A stretch of DNA of 64,000 nucleotides from assembly GCA_965243285.1 (NCBI GenBank), contig OZ251537.1, positions 1,984,001-2,048,000 on the forward strand, written 5' to 3'. Positions 26,688 to 35,351 of the stretch are shown here, in pieces; positions within the stretch are counted from its first letter, which is position 1, and each line of letters starts with the position of its first letter. Below the pieces are notes generated by a model, which worked only from the letters and a program-made list of their open reading frames with translations, ran no database searches and had not been told where the DNA came from. Origin of the DNA: JAHRAW01 sp965243285 (lineage in GTDB: Bacteria; Pseudomonadota; Gammaproteobacteria; Arenicellales; Poriferihabitantaceae). The position numbers were made by a program, and so were the translations under genes.

Positions 26688-27500
26688 ATGGCGGACGAAA
26701 AACCTCTGTTTGCAGACCCGGAGATGGAGCGCGCCAAGGCGTGGTGGCATGCGCATGGCGGCTCGATTATCGTCGGCGTCGCGCTCGGGCTGGCCGGCGT
26801 GGTCGGCTTCAACTATTGGCAGAGTTACCAGCAAACTCGCGCCGAAAATGCATCGATTTTATTCGCGCAACTACGCCTTGCCATTCAGAACCAAGCAGCC
26901 GAGGCCGAAGCCGCCGAAGCAACCGCTGATGATGAATCTGCCGATGAAGCGGCTGCCGAGGCCGAAGCGAGCGATGAATCCACCGCCGAATCCACCGCCG
27001 AATCCACCGCCGAATCCACCGCCGAATCCACCGCCGAATCCACCGAAACCGAGGCCGATTCAGATGCGCTAAGCCCGACTATCATCGTCCCGGCCGAAGA
27101 TTTGATGGCCGATTACAGCACCACGCCGTATGCCACGCACGCCGCTTTCGCGCTCGCCAAAGCGGCCGCCGAGGGCGGGGATTTAGCCCGCGCCGCCGAG
27201 GCCTTGCGATGGGCGGTGGATAATTCGGATGATGATAATTTGTCGCACATCGCGCGCTTGCGGCTGGCTTCGGTGTTGCTTTGGCAGGGCGATGCGGTCG
27301 CCGCCGAGGGCGTGCTGGCGCAAGATTCTATGGCCGGCTTCGCGGCGCGCTATCATGAATTGCGCGGCGACGCCAAATTTCAGCAGGACGACCTAAGCGG
27401 CGCCCGCGAGGCCTATCAAAGTAGCATGGAAACGCTGCCGCCCACGGCCTCGAAAACCCTGCTGCAACTCAAATTAGACAACTTGAGCAGCGCGCCATGA
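26688..27500 (+). CDS. yfgM: YfgM family tetratricopeptide membrane protein (SecYEG ancillary subunit)
   Basis: Inner-membrane protein with a periplasmic TPR domain that in E. coli associates with the SecYEG translocon and chaperones. The 270 residues contain an N-terminal cytoplasmic segment, one membrane helix (about 24-42, SIIVGVALGLAGVVGFNYW) and a TPR-like C-terminal domain (ATHAAFALAKAAAEGGDLARA onward). The middle holds an acidic low-complexity stretch with five tandem AEST units encoded by a 12-bp repeat (about 26985-27045). The start ATG 26688 has a TGGAG site. Its stop overlaps the bamB start by four bases (ATGA), so translation is coupled. Confidence 0.9.
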   Translation: MADEKPLFADPEMERAKAWWHAHGGSIIVGVALGLAGVVGFNYWQSYQQTRAENASILFAQLRLAIQNQAAEAEAAEATADDESADEAAAEAEASDESTAESTAESTAESTAESTAESTETEADSDALSPTIIVPAEDLMADYSTTPYATHAAFALAKAAAEGGDLARAAEALRWAVDNSDDDNLSHIARLRLASVLLWQGDAVAAEGVLAQDSMAGFAARYHELRGDAKFQQDDLSGAREAYQSSMETLPPTASKTLLQLKLDNLSSAP

Positions 27501-28672
27501 AAGCCGCCGTCATCATGTATGCCGGGCTGTGCCTGGCGGTCCTGGCGAGCGGCTGCGGCGGCTCCAATGAGGAACAATTGTGGGGCATTTATCAGGAGCC
27601 GGTGGCGCCGCGGGAATGGCCGCAGACGGCCGGCGCGACCGAACTGGCGGTGCTGTGGAATCGCGACCTCGGGCAGGGCGCCGACCTCGGCTACGCGCTG
27701 TTGAAGCCAGCCTACGGCAGCGATGGTTTATACGCCGCCAGCCGCGACGCGGTGTTCAAACTTGATTCCGACACCGGCGAAGTACAATGGCGGCGCGAGC
27801 TCGGCGCGGCCATTTTCTCCGGCGTCGGGGTCGGCGAGTCGACCCTCGCGGTGGGGCTGGATAACGGCAAAATTGTCGCCCTGCAGGCCGCCACCGGCGA
27901 CACGCGGTGGGAAGCATCATTGAAACGCCAAATCTCGGCGATTCCCGCGGTGAGCGAGGCGCGCGTCATCGCCCGCGCCACCGGCGGCTTGATCTTTGCG
28001 CTCAACGCCGCCGATGGCGCCGCCGTGTGGTCGCTGGAAAAAGCGGCGCCTGGGCTCAGCCTTCACGGCGATGCGCCGCCGGTGATCGCCGGCGATGCGG
28101 TTTTCATCGGCCTAGCGAACGGCAAATTGCTGGTCAGCGATGTGCTAAGCGGGCGCAATTATTGGGAAACCGAACTGGCGTTCGCGCAAGGCCGCAACGA
28201 GCTCGAGCGCTTGGTCGACGCCGATGCCGCCCCGCTGGTGACCGCATCCACTGTATACACCGCCGCCTACCGCGGCCATGTCGCGGCTTGGGCGCTGGAA
28301 AACGCCGCCGTCAAATGGCAAGTCGAGGTGTCTACCAGGCTGCCCATGTCCATCGGCGATGGCAAATTGTTAGTCACTAGCGAGCTCGGCGACATAGTCG
28401 CCATCGATAGCGAAAGCGGCGCCATTGCGTGGACTCAACCGGCCTTCCAAGGCCGCGGCATGAGCCCGCCGCTAGTCATCGGCAACCGCGTCATCGTCGG
28501 CGACGCCAGCGGCAATGTGCACTCGTTAGACCTCGCCACCGGCGCCCCGCTGGAGCGCCGAGTCGCGGTCGATGGCGCCGTGGTCGGCGTGGTGGCCGGG
28601 GCGGGCGGCCAATTTGCGGTGTTTTCATCCGCCGGCGAGATCAGCGCCCTGACTTTCCCGGTGGTCAAGTAA
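27497..28672 (+). CDS. bamB: Outer membrane protein assembly factor BamB (lipoprotein)
   Basis: Lipoprotein of the BAM complex that helps deliver and fold outer-membrane beta-barrels, bound to the periplasmic face of the outer membrane. The 391 residues start with a lipoprotein signal ending LASGC (Cys at residue 20). An eight-bladed PQQ-like beta-propeller follows, with repeated blade motifs such as VFKLDSDTGEVQWRREL, KIVALQAATGDTRWEA, LIFALNAADGAAVWSLE and NVHSLDLATGAPL. It overlaps yfgM by ATGA. It would be needed to assemble barrels such as the autotransporter-like protein in this window. Confidence 0.95.
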   Translation: MKAAVIMYAGLCLAVLASGCGGSNEEQLWGIYQEPVAPREWPQTAGATELAVLWNRDLGQGADLGYALLKPAYGSDGLYAASRDAVFKLDSDTGEVQWRRELGAAIFSGVGVGESTLAVGLDNGKIVALQAATGDTRWEASLKRQISAIPAVSEARVIARATGGLIFALNAADGAAVWSLEKAAPGLSLHGDAPPVIAGDAVFIGLANGKLLVSDVLSGRNYWETELAFAQGRNELERLVDADAAPLVTASTVYTAAYRGHVAAWALENAAVKWQVEVSTRLPMSIGDGKLLVTSELGDIVAIDSESGAIAWTQPAFQGRGMSPPLVIGNRVIVGDASGNVHSLDLATGAPLERRVAVDGAVVGVVAGAGGQFAVFSSAGEISALTFPVVK

Positions 28673-28810
28673 CGCCGCCGATATTTTTGGGATTATTAGC
28701 GATTTCGCGCACCATTGTGGTTGTTTTAGCGCGCCGATTTTTGCCACTTCCGCCGCCCATGGCTTCGCCGTCGCGCCTAGCGATGGTGGCCACTGACCTT
28801 ATCATCCCCC

Positions 28811-30178
28811 ATGCTCCCAGTACTGGCGTTGGTGGGGCGGCCCAATGTGGGCAAGTCCACGCTCTTTAATCGACTAACGCGGTCGCGCGATGCATTGGTC
28901 GGCGACCAGCCGGGGGTGACGCGAGATCGGTTATACGGGCGCGGGCGGCTCGGCGATGCGGGGTTTTTGGCGGTGGATACCGGCGGGCTTTCGGCCGATG
29001 AAGATGCCTTCGGGCCCTTGATTCGCCAGCAGGTGGAACTGGCGGTGGAGGAGGCGCAGGCGATTTTATTCATAGTCGATGCGGCTCACGGATTAGCCCC
29101 CCAAGACCGCGAAATCGGCGCCCTGTTGCGGCGAAACAAAGCCGCGGTATTCGTGGTGGTGAACAAAAGCGAGGCCATAGAGGACGAAGTGGCGAGCGCG
29201 GAATTTCAAGCCTTGGGGTTGGGCGCGCCGCACGCCATTTCGGCGCTGCGCGGCAGCGGCGTGGATGAATTGTTGAGTAGCGTGCTGGCGGCGCTGACGC
29301 AGTGGCCGGCGGGCGAAACCGAGACCGAGCTGGGCTTACCCAAAATCACCTTGGCCGGGCGCCCGAATGTGGGCAAATCAACCCTCGCCAATCGCCTGGC
29401 CGGGCAGGCGCGGGCCTTGGTCAGCCCCATTCCCGGCACCACCCGCGACAGCGTGCGCATGGCGCTCAACATCGGCGGAGAGCGGGTGATGTTGATCGAC
29501 ACCGCCGGCGTGCGGCGAAAATCCCGCGTCCATGAGGTCATCGAAAAATTCTCGGTGATCAAAACCTTGCAGGCCATGGAGGAAGCCCAGGTGGTGCTGT
29601 TGATCCTCGATGCCAGCGCCGAAATCAGCACCCAAGATGCCGCCATCGCCGGCATGATTCAAGACCTCGGGCGCTCGCTGGTGGTGGTGGTGAATAAATG
29701 GGATTGCCTGGCGAAGCGCCAGCGCCAAAAAATCCAAGATGAGATCGACCGCAAGCTGCCGTTTTTGCCGAACCCGGAAACGGTGTTTATTTCGGCGCTG
29801 CGCGGCTCGAATTTGGCGGCCGTGATGCCGGCGGCGATGCGCGCCCACCGCAGCGCGATGTTGAGCATCGCTACCTCCAGCATCAACCGCACATTGGCCG
29901 ATGCGGTGGCGCAAACCCCGCCGCCGGCGCGCAACGGTCGCCCCACGCGCCTGAAATTCGCCCACCAAGCCGGCAAAAACCCGCCGCTTATCGTGGTGCA
30001 CGGCGGCCAGGCCGAGAAATTGCCCGAGAGTTACCGTCGCTATCTGGCGCGCTATTTCGCCCGCGCCTATCGCCTGGTCGGCACCCCGGTGCGCATCATC
30101 GCGCGCACTGCGGTCAACCCGTATGCCGGCCGAACGGCGCGGGCCAGGTCATCCAAAGCGGCCAAAACCCAACCTTAA
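28811..30178 (+). CDS. der: GTPase Der (EngA), 50S ribosome assembly
   Basis: Tandem-domain GTPase required for late 50S subunit maturation. Both G domains are present in 455 residues: GRPNVGKSTLFNRL with DTGGL and NKSE, then GRPNVGKSTLANRL with DTAGV and NKWD. The C-terminal KH-like domain ends in Arg/Lys-rich sequence (NPYAGRTARARSSKAAK). The 138-bp gap after bamB shows no clear promoter. Confidence 0.97.
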   Translation: MLPVLALVGRPNVGKSTLFNRLTRSRDALVGDQPGVTRDRLYGRGRLGDAGFLAVDTGGLSADEDAFGPLIRQQVELAVEEAQAILFIVDAAHGLAPQDREIGALLRRNKAAVFVVVNKSEAIEDEVASAEFQALGLGAPHAISALRGSGVDELLSSVLAALTQWPAGETETELGLPKITLAGRPNVGKSTLANRLAGQARALVSPIPGTTRDSVRMALNIGGERVMLIDTAGVRRKSRVHEVIEKFSVIKTLQAMEEAQVVLLILDASAEISTQDAAIAGMIQDLGRSLVVVVNKWDCLAKRQRQKIQDEIDRKLPFLPNPETVFISALRGSNLAAVMPAAMRAHRSAMLSIATSSINRTLADAVAQTPPPARNGRPTRLKFAHQAGKNPPLIVVHGGQAEKLPESYRRYLARYFARAYRLVGTPVRIIARTAVNPYAGRTARARSSKAAKTQP

Positions 30179-30276
30179 AAAAGGGGATTTATAGACCTGA
30201 ATCGGCTTAGTTGGGGGCGTTTTTTTTGCGATGAACGACTTGTCAACTCGGCCGAATCTGGCCCGCCTAATCCCGT

Positions 30277-30307
30277 CGCGAAGCGGTCGCCAGCGACCCG
30301 CTTTGCG
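30277..30307. terminator. Hairpin between convergent der and M23-like genes
   Basis: CGCGAAGCGGTCG and CGACCCGCTTTGCG form a stem of about 12 bp with one mismatch around a CCAG loop. It lies between the two convergent stops, so it could end transcription from either side, but there is no T-run. Confidence 0.35.
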
Positions 30308-30313
30308 GTGAGT

Positions 30314-31318
30314 TCACGGCTGGTTGAATTGCAGTGGGTCCACCAAATTGCCATTTAGCAGCAATTCCCAATCGACGCGGCCATTGCGTCGCCCGAACAC
30401 CGATTTAACCACCCCCACCGACTGGCCACGGGCGATGTGCTGGCCGATTTTCAGCGCGGTTTCGCCGAGGCGGCTGATGATCGATGCCAAGCCTTGGCCG
30501 TGGTTGATGTACACCACCGTGCCGAGGGTGCGGTCGCGTTTGATGTCGTGTACCACCCCGGCGGCCGGCGCATACGCTACTGCGTGGGCGGCCGAGAAAT
30601 AGGTCACGCCGGCGTGCTCCACATAGCGCCCCGGCAAGCGGTCGTTGATGAGCAAGCCGTGCGGCAGCGTCCGCGCCGATTCGACCATCGGCGTGAACAC
30701 AAAATCCGGCGCCGTGGCGCGCCGCCATAGTTCGGCGTTCAAGCGCAGGCGGTGCTTGGGCGCGGCCGAGGCGAAGGAGAGTTTCGCCAGGGAATTGGGC
30801 AGGCGCATGAGGTTGCGCGCCCCGACCGCTTGCGACCGCACCGCAAAGGTCACCGCGAAGTTGCGCTCGGCGGAGGTTGCGCTGAGGAGATATTCGCCGG
30901 GGGCGATGTTCAAAGGCAGCCCGACGATGGCATACCATTGCCCAGGTTGGGCGGCCGGCTTTAGCATGATGCGGCGGCCGCCGAATTTCACTATGGGCAC
31001 GGCAAAACTCGGGGCGGCGGGAGTTGGGGCGGCGAGATTCTGCTCGACTTGCTCATCCTGCGCGGCGAGATTCTGCTTAGATTGAGCAGCCTGCTCGGCA
31101 AGTTTCCGCTCGGCTTGCTCGGTGGGGATTTGTTCGGCAGTATTTTGCCCGGCGAGGTCGACCAAAACCACCGCCACGCCGCCGGGCACCGGATTGTGCG
31201 CCGGCAACCGCGCTTGCGCGATGCTCGGCGCCAGCCACGCCGCGAGGCATAAGTAGCCGAGCGCGGCCATGCGGCGCCAGCGTTGTGCCGCTGTGCATCG
31301 CCGGTGGGGAGTGCTCAT
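30314..31318 (-). CDS. M23-peptidase-like (LytM) protein with degenerate active site
   Basis: A 334-residue exported protein: signal-like hydrophobic stretch at about 17-36 (MAALGYLCLAAWLAPSIAQA). A Gln/Glu/Ala-rich linker with EQ(N)LAAQ repeats follows. Residues about 115-225 resemble the beta-sandwich linker of periplasmic M23 proteins, and the C-terminal 110 residues are a LytM fold (VVYINHGQGLASIISRLGE, then GRVDWELLLNGNLVDPLQF). Family enzymes cut peptidoglycan peptides using Zn bound by HxxxD and HxH. Here the first motif reads HAGVT (Asp replaced) and the HxH position reads RVD, so it should not bind Zn and probably acts as a non-catalytic regulator, like EnvC/NlpD. It lies downstream of xseA on the same strand. 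Confidence 0.8.
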   Translation of the reverse strand: MSTPHRRCTAAQRWRRMAALGYLCLAAWLAPSIAQARLPAHNPVPGGVAVVLVDLAGQNTAEQIPTEQAERKLAEQAAQSKQNLAAQDEQVEQNLAAPTPAAPSFAVPIVKFGGRRIMLKPAAQPGQWYAIVGLPLNIAPGEYLLSATSAERNFAVTFAVRSQAVGARNLMRLPNSLAKLSFASAAPKHRLRLNAELWRRATAPDFVFTPMVESARTLPHGLLINDRLPGRYVEHAGVTYFSAAHAVAYAPAAGVVHDIKRDRTLGTVVYINHGQGLASIISRLGETALKIGQHIARGQSVGVVKSVFGRRNGRVDWELLLNGNLVDPLQFNQP

Positions 31319-31421
31319 GTAGTCGGCTCACCGCGAGGCATCGCCAGCCGAGCGCGACTGGCATCGCGGCGCCGATTCATGCCCTCCCAGCCGCTTGGCT
31401 GACCCCGGAAAAACCCCACAT

Positions 31422-32759
31422 CTAGCCCTCGTCCAGCCGCTCGCCCACCAAGCAACGGAATTGTCCGCGCGCCACGCGAGCGGTCAGCGCTTCGCCGGCG
31501 CGGGTTTGCTTGACATCCACCACCACCGCGCCGCGGCCGTTTTGCAAGATGGCGTAGCCGCGCGCCAGGGTGTGCGCCGGGTTCATCAAACTGGCTTGCG
31601 CGGCGAGCTGGCGGACGCGTTGCTCGGCGGCGGCGCAACGGGCGGCGACGGTGTCGCGCAGTCGGCGATGGGCGGTATCTACGCGGCGTCGATGCTGGGT
31701 TAAGCTCGCCTGGGGCGAGGCTTGGCGCAGCTCCGTAGTTTGTCGCTGCAGCCGCATGCGCAGTTGGCCGAGGCGGTGGCCGATGAGGTGGCCGAGCTCT
31801 TTGCGAATGGCGATTTGCGCCTGGCGCGCGTATTGCAAGCGGCGCCCCGGATGCGGCAGGCGGGCGCTGGCGTAATCCAAGCGCTGCGCCAAATCATGCA
31901 CGCGGCGCTGGGCGGCGGCGCGCAAGGCGTCGCCGGCGGCGCGCAAAACCTCCTGCAGATACGTCTGCGCCGGGGCCGCGAGCTGCGCCGCCGCCGTGGG
32001 GGTGGCGGCGCGGTGGTCGGCTACCAAATCGGTTAGGGTGACATCCACTTCATGACCGATGGCGCTGATCACCGGCAACGCCGAAGTGAACACCGCCCGC
32101 GCCGCTTGTTCATCGTTGAAGGCTTGCAAATCCTCCAGAGAGCCGCCGCCGCGGGCCAGAATCAAGACATCGACCTCGCGGCGCGCGTTGGCTATGCGCA
32201 GCATGTGGATGACGCTGGCTGCGGCCTCGGCGCCTTGCACCGTGGTCGGATAAAGCACCAGCCGCGCCAATGGATAGCGCTGTCGCAGGGTGACGCGAAT
32301 GTCGTGCAGCACGACGCCGCTGCTGGAGGTGAGCACGCCGATGGCGCGCGGGTAGGCCGGCAAGGCTTGCTTGTGGCGCGCATCAAACAAACCTTGCTCT
32401 GATAATTTGCGCTTCAGGCGCTCGAATTCCCGCCGCATGGCGCCTTCGCCGGCCTCTTCGAGGTAGGAGACGATGAGCTGCAAATCGCCGCGCGGCTCAT
32501 ACACCGAGATGCGTCCGCGCACCAGTGCTTGCATGCCGTCGGCGGGCTCGGCGACACGCCGCCGCCGCCCGCCAAACAGCACGCACCGCAACAACGCATC
32601 GCCTTCGGAGAGGGAAAAATAGCGATGCCCCGAGGCCGGGCAAGCCAGATTGGAGATTTCGCCTTGCACCCAGAGGTCGGGAAAATCGCCCTCCAGCCGG
32701 GCGCGAAGAGCGCCGACCAAACGCTGCACGCTGTAGACATGTTCAGCAGACATATCCAT
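31422..32759 (-). CDS. xseA: Exodeoxyribonuclease VII large subunit
   Basis: Subunit of the ATP-independent single-strand exonuclease ExoVII. The 445 residues start with the OB-fold region (LWVQGEISNLACPASGHRYFSL), then the catalytic domain (RAIGVLTSSSGVVLHDIRVTL, ARGGGSLEDLQAFNDE, ISAIGHEVDVTLTDLVADHRAATPTAAAQL), then the long Arg/Gln-rich coiled coil and a C-terminal segment. ATG 32759 is used; ATG at 32753 (MSAEHVYSV) is an equal candidate. The small subunit xseB is not in the window. Confidence 0.95.
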   Translation of the reverse strand: MDMSAEHVYSVQRLVGALRARLEGDFPDLWVQGEISNLACPASGHRYFSLSEGDALLRCVLFGGRRRRVAEPADGMQALVRGRISVYEPRGDLQLIVSYLEEAGEGAMRREFERLKRKLSEQGLFDARHKQALPAYPRAIGVLTSSSGVVLHDIRVTLRQRYPLARLVLYPTTVQGAEAAASVIHMLRIANARREVDVLILARGGGSLEDLQAFNDEQAARAVFTSALPVISAIGHEVDVTLTDLVADHRAATPTAAAQLAAPAQTYLQEVLRAAGDALRAAAQRRVHDLAQRLDYASARLPHPGRRLQYARQAQIAIRKELGHLIGHRLGQLRMRLQRQTTELRQASPQASLTQHRRRVDTAHRRLRDTVAARCAAAEQRVRQLAAQASLMNPAHTLARGYAILQNGRGAVVVDVKQTRAGEALTARVARGQFRCLVGERLDEG

Positions 32760-32873
32760 TAGGCAAGTTCAATACACATGTTAATATGTATGGCGGCGGG
32801 GGTGGTTTTCATGGGCGAATAGTAACGGATTTTAGGATGGCGGTTACGGCTCGGTAAGTCAGGTGCGGGTTTT

Positions 32874-32900
32874 TTGCCGGCGGCGGTTTTATGCTACAAT
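32874..32900 (+). promoter_or_regulatory. Putative promoter of the rpsP operon
   Basis: TTGCCG (32874-32879) and TACAAT (32895-32900) are separated by 15 bp, slightly short, in front of rpsP. The -10 lies 43 bp before the rpsP ATG. Confidence 0.4.
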
Positions 32901-32943
32901 TTTGCGCTTTGAATCTCACGGCTCTAAGGGGGCTATTGAAACT

Positions 32944-33345
32944 ATGGTAACCATTCGTTTATCTCGCGGCGGCTCGAAAAAGCGGCCGTTTTATTCGATT
33001 TTGGTGGCCGACCGGCGTAGATCGACGCGCGGGCGGTTCATCGAAAGAGTGGGTTTTTACGACCCCATCGCCACCGGGCAAGCGGAAAAAATGCGCATCG
33101 ACACCGCCCGCATCGCGCACTGGGTCGACCACGGTGCCCAGCCCAGCGAGCGCGTCGCGCACTTGCTAAAGCACGCCCAGCGCGCCGCCGCCAAGCCAGA
33201 TTCTGCGCAACCCTCTGCAGCGCAGTCAGGCGCTAATAAACCAGTTGCAAAGAGGCCAGAAGCGACGCCAGCGGCGACCTCGGCAAAAGATTCCGCGCCG
33301 GGGATTACCCCGGCGACTGCGCAGCCGGCCACAACAAAGGCCTGA
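32944..33345 (+). CDS. rpsP: Small ribosomal subunit protein bS16
   Basis: 30S assembly protein. The first 80 residues are typical (MVTIRLSRGGSKKRPFYSIL, VADRRRSTRGRFIERVGFYDP). The C-terminal extension of about 50 residues rich in Ala, Pro, Thr and Lys (for example AKPDSAQPSAAQSGANKP) is longer than in E. coli (82 aa). ATG 32944 is chosen by homology; the frame is open upstream. It is first in rpsP-rimM-trmD-rplS. Confidence 0.96.
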   Translation: MVTIRLSRGGSKKRPFYSILVADRRRSTRGRFIERVGFYDPIATGQAEKMRIDTARIAHWVDHGAQPSERVAHLLKHAQRAAAKPDSAQPSAAQSGANKPVAKRPEATPAATSAKDSAPGITPATAQPATTKA

Positions 33346-33372
33346 CCGAGGGTCGCCTCGGGCGGTGGCGCG

Positions 33373-33921
33373 ATGTCCCCCGCTGCGAGGCCGGATTCCC
33401 CGCCGCTGGTGGTCGGCAAAATCGCCGGGCGATACGGCGTGCACGGCTGGCTCAAGATACATTCATTCACCCGACCGGTGGCGCAAATTTTAGGCTACGA
33501 CCGCTGGATGTTAGCGGCGCGGGTCGATACCAGCCAGTGGCGCGCGGTCGGCGTGGCGGAAGTCGCGCAGCAGCCAAAAAAACTGCTGGCGAAACTCAGC
33601 GGAGTCGATGGGCGCGAGGCCGCGGCGCAACTTTTTGGGCAGTGGATAGCCATCGAAGCGAGCCAACTTGCGCAACTGCCGCACGGTGAATACTATTGGA
33701 GCGATTTAATTGGCTTGACGGTGGTGAATCAAGACGATATCGAATTAGGCGTCGTCGAGTGTCTGCTCGAAACTGGCGCCAACGATGTATTGGTGGTGCG
33801 CGCCGCCACCGCGTCGGGCAACCCGCCGGCCGAGCGCTTGTTGCCATGGTGCGACCCAGTAATCGCGCGCGTGGATGCGGCCGGTAGGCGCCTTCATGTA
33901 CGGTGGCACGCGGATGATTAG
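33373..33921 (+). CDS. rimM: Ribosome maturation factor RimM
   Basis: Binds ribosomal protein uS19 and helps process 16S rRNA 3' domain. The 182 residues contain the N-terminal RimM domain (VVGKIAGRYGVHGWLKIHSF) and the C-terminal PRC-barrel (GEYYWSDLIGLTVVNQDD, LLPWCDPVIARVD). It lies 27 bp after rpsP, in the standard operon order. Confidence 0.95.
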   Translation: MSPAARPDSPPLVVGKIAGRYGVHGWLKIHSFTRPVAQILGYDRWMLAARVDTSQWRAVGVAEVAQQPKKLLAKLSGVDGREAAAQLFGQWIAIEASQLAQLPHGEYYWSDLIGLTVVNQDDIELGVVECLLETGANDVLVVRAATASGNPPAERLLPWCDPVIARVDAAGRRLHVRWHADD

Positions 33922-33987
33922 CCGTAGCGCTGGGCAGCCGGCCGTGGCCGATGGCGGCCGCGTCGGAGGCGGCGGCGGAGGAATTCG

Positions 33988-34761
33988 GTGGATATAGCGG
34001 CACTGAGCATTTTTCCGCGCATGTTCGACGCGGTGGCGCAGCACGGCATGGTCGCCCAAGCCATGCGCAAAGGCGCTTTGGCGCTGCGGCTGTGGAATCC
34101 GCGGGATTTCACCACCGACGCGCATCGCGCCGTGGACGACCGCCCGTACGGCGGCGGCCCCGGCATGTTGATGAAGCCGGCGCCATGGGCGCGCGCCATC
34201 GATGCCGCCACGGCGGCAAACGGCGGCCCGGTGGTGTATTTATCGCCCCAGGGGGCGCGCCTAGACCATCGCTTGATGGCCGAATTGGCGGCGCTGCCGG
34301 CGCTGATATTGCTCGCCGGCCGCTACGAGGGCATCGATGAGCGCATCATCGAAAGCCGCGTCGACAGAGAAATATCGTTAGGCGATTATGTGCTCGCCGG
34401 CGGTGAGTTGGCGGCCATGGTGGTGCTCGAGGGCATCGCGCGCTTGTTGCCGGGCGTGCTCGGCAACGCGCTATCGGCGCGCCAAGATTCCTTCGCCGAG
34501 GCATTGCTGGATTGGCCGCAATACACCCGCCCCGAGGTGTTCGAGGGGCGCGCCGTGCCGCAAGTGTTGTTGAGCGGCGACCACGCCGCCATCGAACGCT
34601 GGCGCATGCGCCAAGCATTGAGCCGAACCCGCGACCGCCGCCCGGATTTACTGGCCGGGCGCGAGCTCGATCGAGAACAACGGGATTGGTTGAAATCCCA
34701 TCCAAACCCCACCCAAACCCTGCCCATCAAAGCCCGAGAGGAACCGAAAAATGATGAATAG
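33988..34761 (+). CDS. trmD: tRNA (guanine-N1)-methyltransferase TrmD
   Basis: SPOUT methyltransferase making m1G37 in tRNAs with G at 36, which prevents +1 frameshifting. The 257 residues start at GTG (preceded by GGCGGAGGAATTC, a strong ribosome site) with MDIAALSIFPRMFD. Signature segments are DDRPYGGGPGMLMKP, LLAGRYEGIDERII, EISLGDYVLAGGELA and ALLDWPQYTRPEVF. The gene overlaps rplS by 11 bp. Confidence 0.96.
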   Translation: MDIAALSIFPRMFDAVAQHGMVAQAMRKGALALRLWNPRDFTTDAHRAVDDRPYGGGPGMLMKPAPWARAIDAATAANGGPVVYLSPQGARLDHRLMAELAALPALILLAGRYEGIDERIIESRVDREISLGDYVLAGGELAAMVVLEGIARLLPGVLGNALSARQDSFAEALLDWPQYTRPEVFEGRAVPQVLLSGDHAAIERWRMRQALSRTRDRRPDLLAGRELDREQRDWLKSHPNPTQTLPIKAREEPKNDE

Positions 34762-35104
34762 CATTATCGCGCAACTGGAAACCGAGCAACTAAAAGACAA
34801 TGTGCCGGATTTCAGCCCTGGCGATACCGTGCGCGTGCAAGTGCGCGTCAAAGAAGGCGAGCGCGAGCGCCTGCAGGCCTACGAAGGCGTGGTGCTGGCG
34901 AAAAAAAACCGCGGGCTGAATTCCTCGTTCACGGTGCGCAAAATGGTCGGCGGCGAGGGCGTCGAACGCGTTTTTCAGACCCACAGCGCGCTGCTGGCCG
35001 ACATCAAGGTAGTGCGTCGCGGCGATGTGCGCCGCGCCAAACTCTACTACCTGCGCCATCGCACCGGCAAAGCGGCGCGCATCAGGGAGAAAATCCGCAA
35101 ATAA
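34751..35104 (+). CDS. rplS: Large ribosomal subunit protein bL19
   Basis: 50S protein at the 30S-50S interface. The 117 residues show PDFSPGDTVRVQVRVKEGER, LQAYEGVVLAKKNRGLNSSF and KVVRRGDVRRAKLYYLR. Start ATG 34751 or the adjacent ATG 34754, inside the 3' end of trmD behind GAGGAACCG; last of the operon. Confidence 0.97.
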   Translation: MMNSIIAQLETEQLKDNVPDFSPGDTVRVQVRVKEGERERLQAYEGVVLAKKNRGLNSSFTVRKMVGGEGVERVFQTHSALLADIKVVRRGDVRRAKLYYLRHRTGKAARIREKIRK

Positions 35105-35259
35105 CGCGGCCGCGAATGGGCTTTTACAACGCCGCGCCATGGCCTGCGGGTGACATCTCCTCGACCGACGACGGGCCGCGATGCCGATATGATATTGCCA
35201 CCGGCCGCCGCCGCTGTTTGTCCATCCGGTTGCGTCGACCGGCGTCGGTGATTCAAGCG

Positions 35260-35311
35260 GTGGAAAGCCTGGGTGGAAAGCCTGGGTGAAAAGCCTGGGT
35301 GGAAAATCTGG
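35260..35311. repeat. 13-bp tandem repeat (GTGGAAAGCCTGG), 4 copies
   Basis: Two perfect and two slightly diverged copies lie 41 bp before the start of the next gene. A copy-number change of 13 bp alters both frame and helical spacing of anything upstream. The gap 35105-35351 shows no gene. Confidence 0.85.
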
Positions 35312-35351
35312 ATGGAAGCCAGCCGGCTAACTGCATTGCGCATCATCGCCC

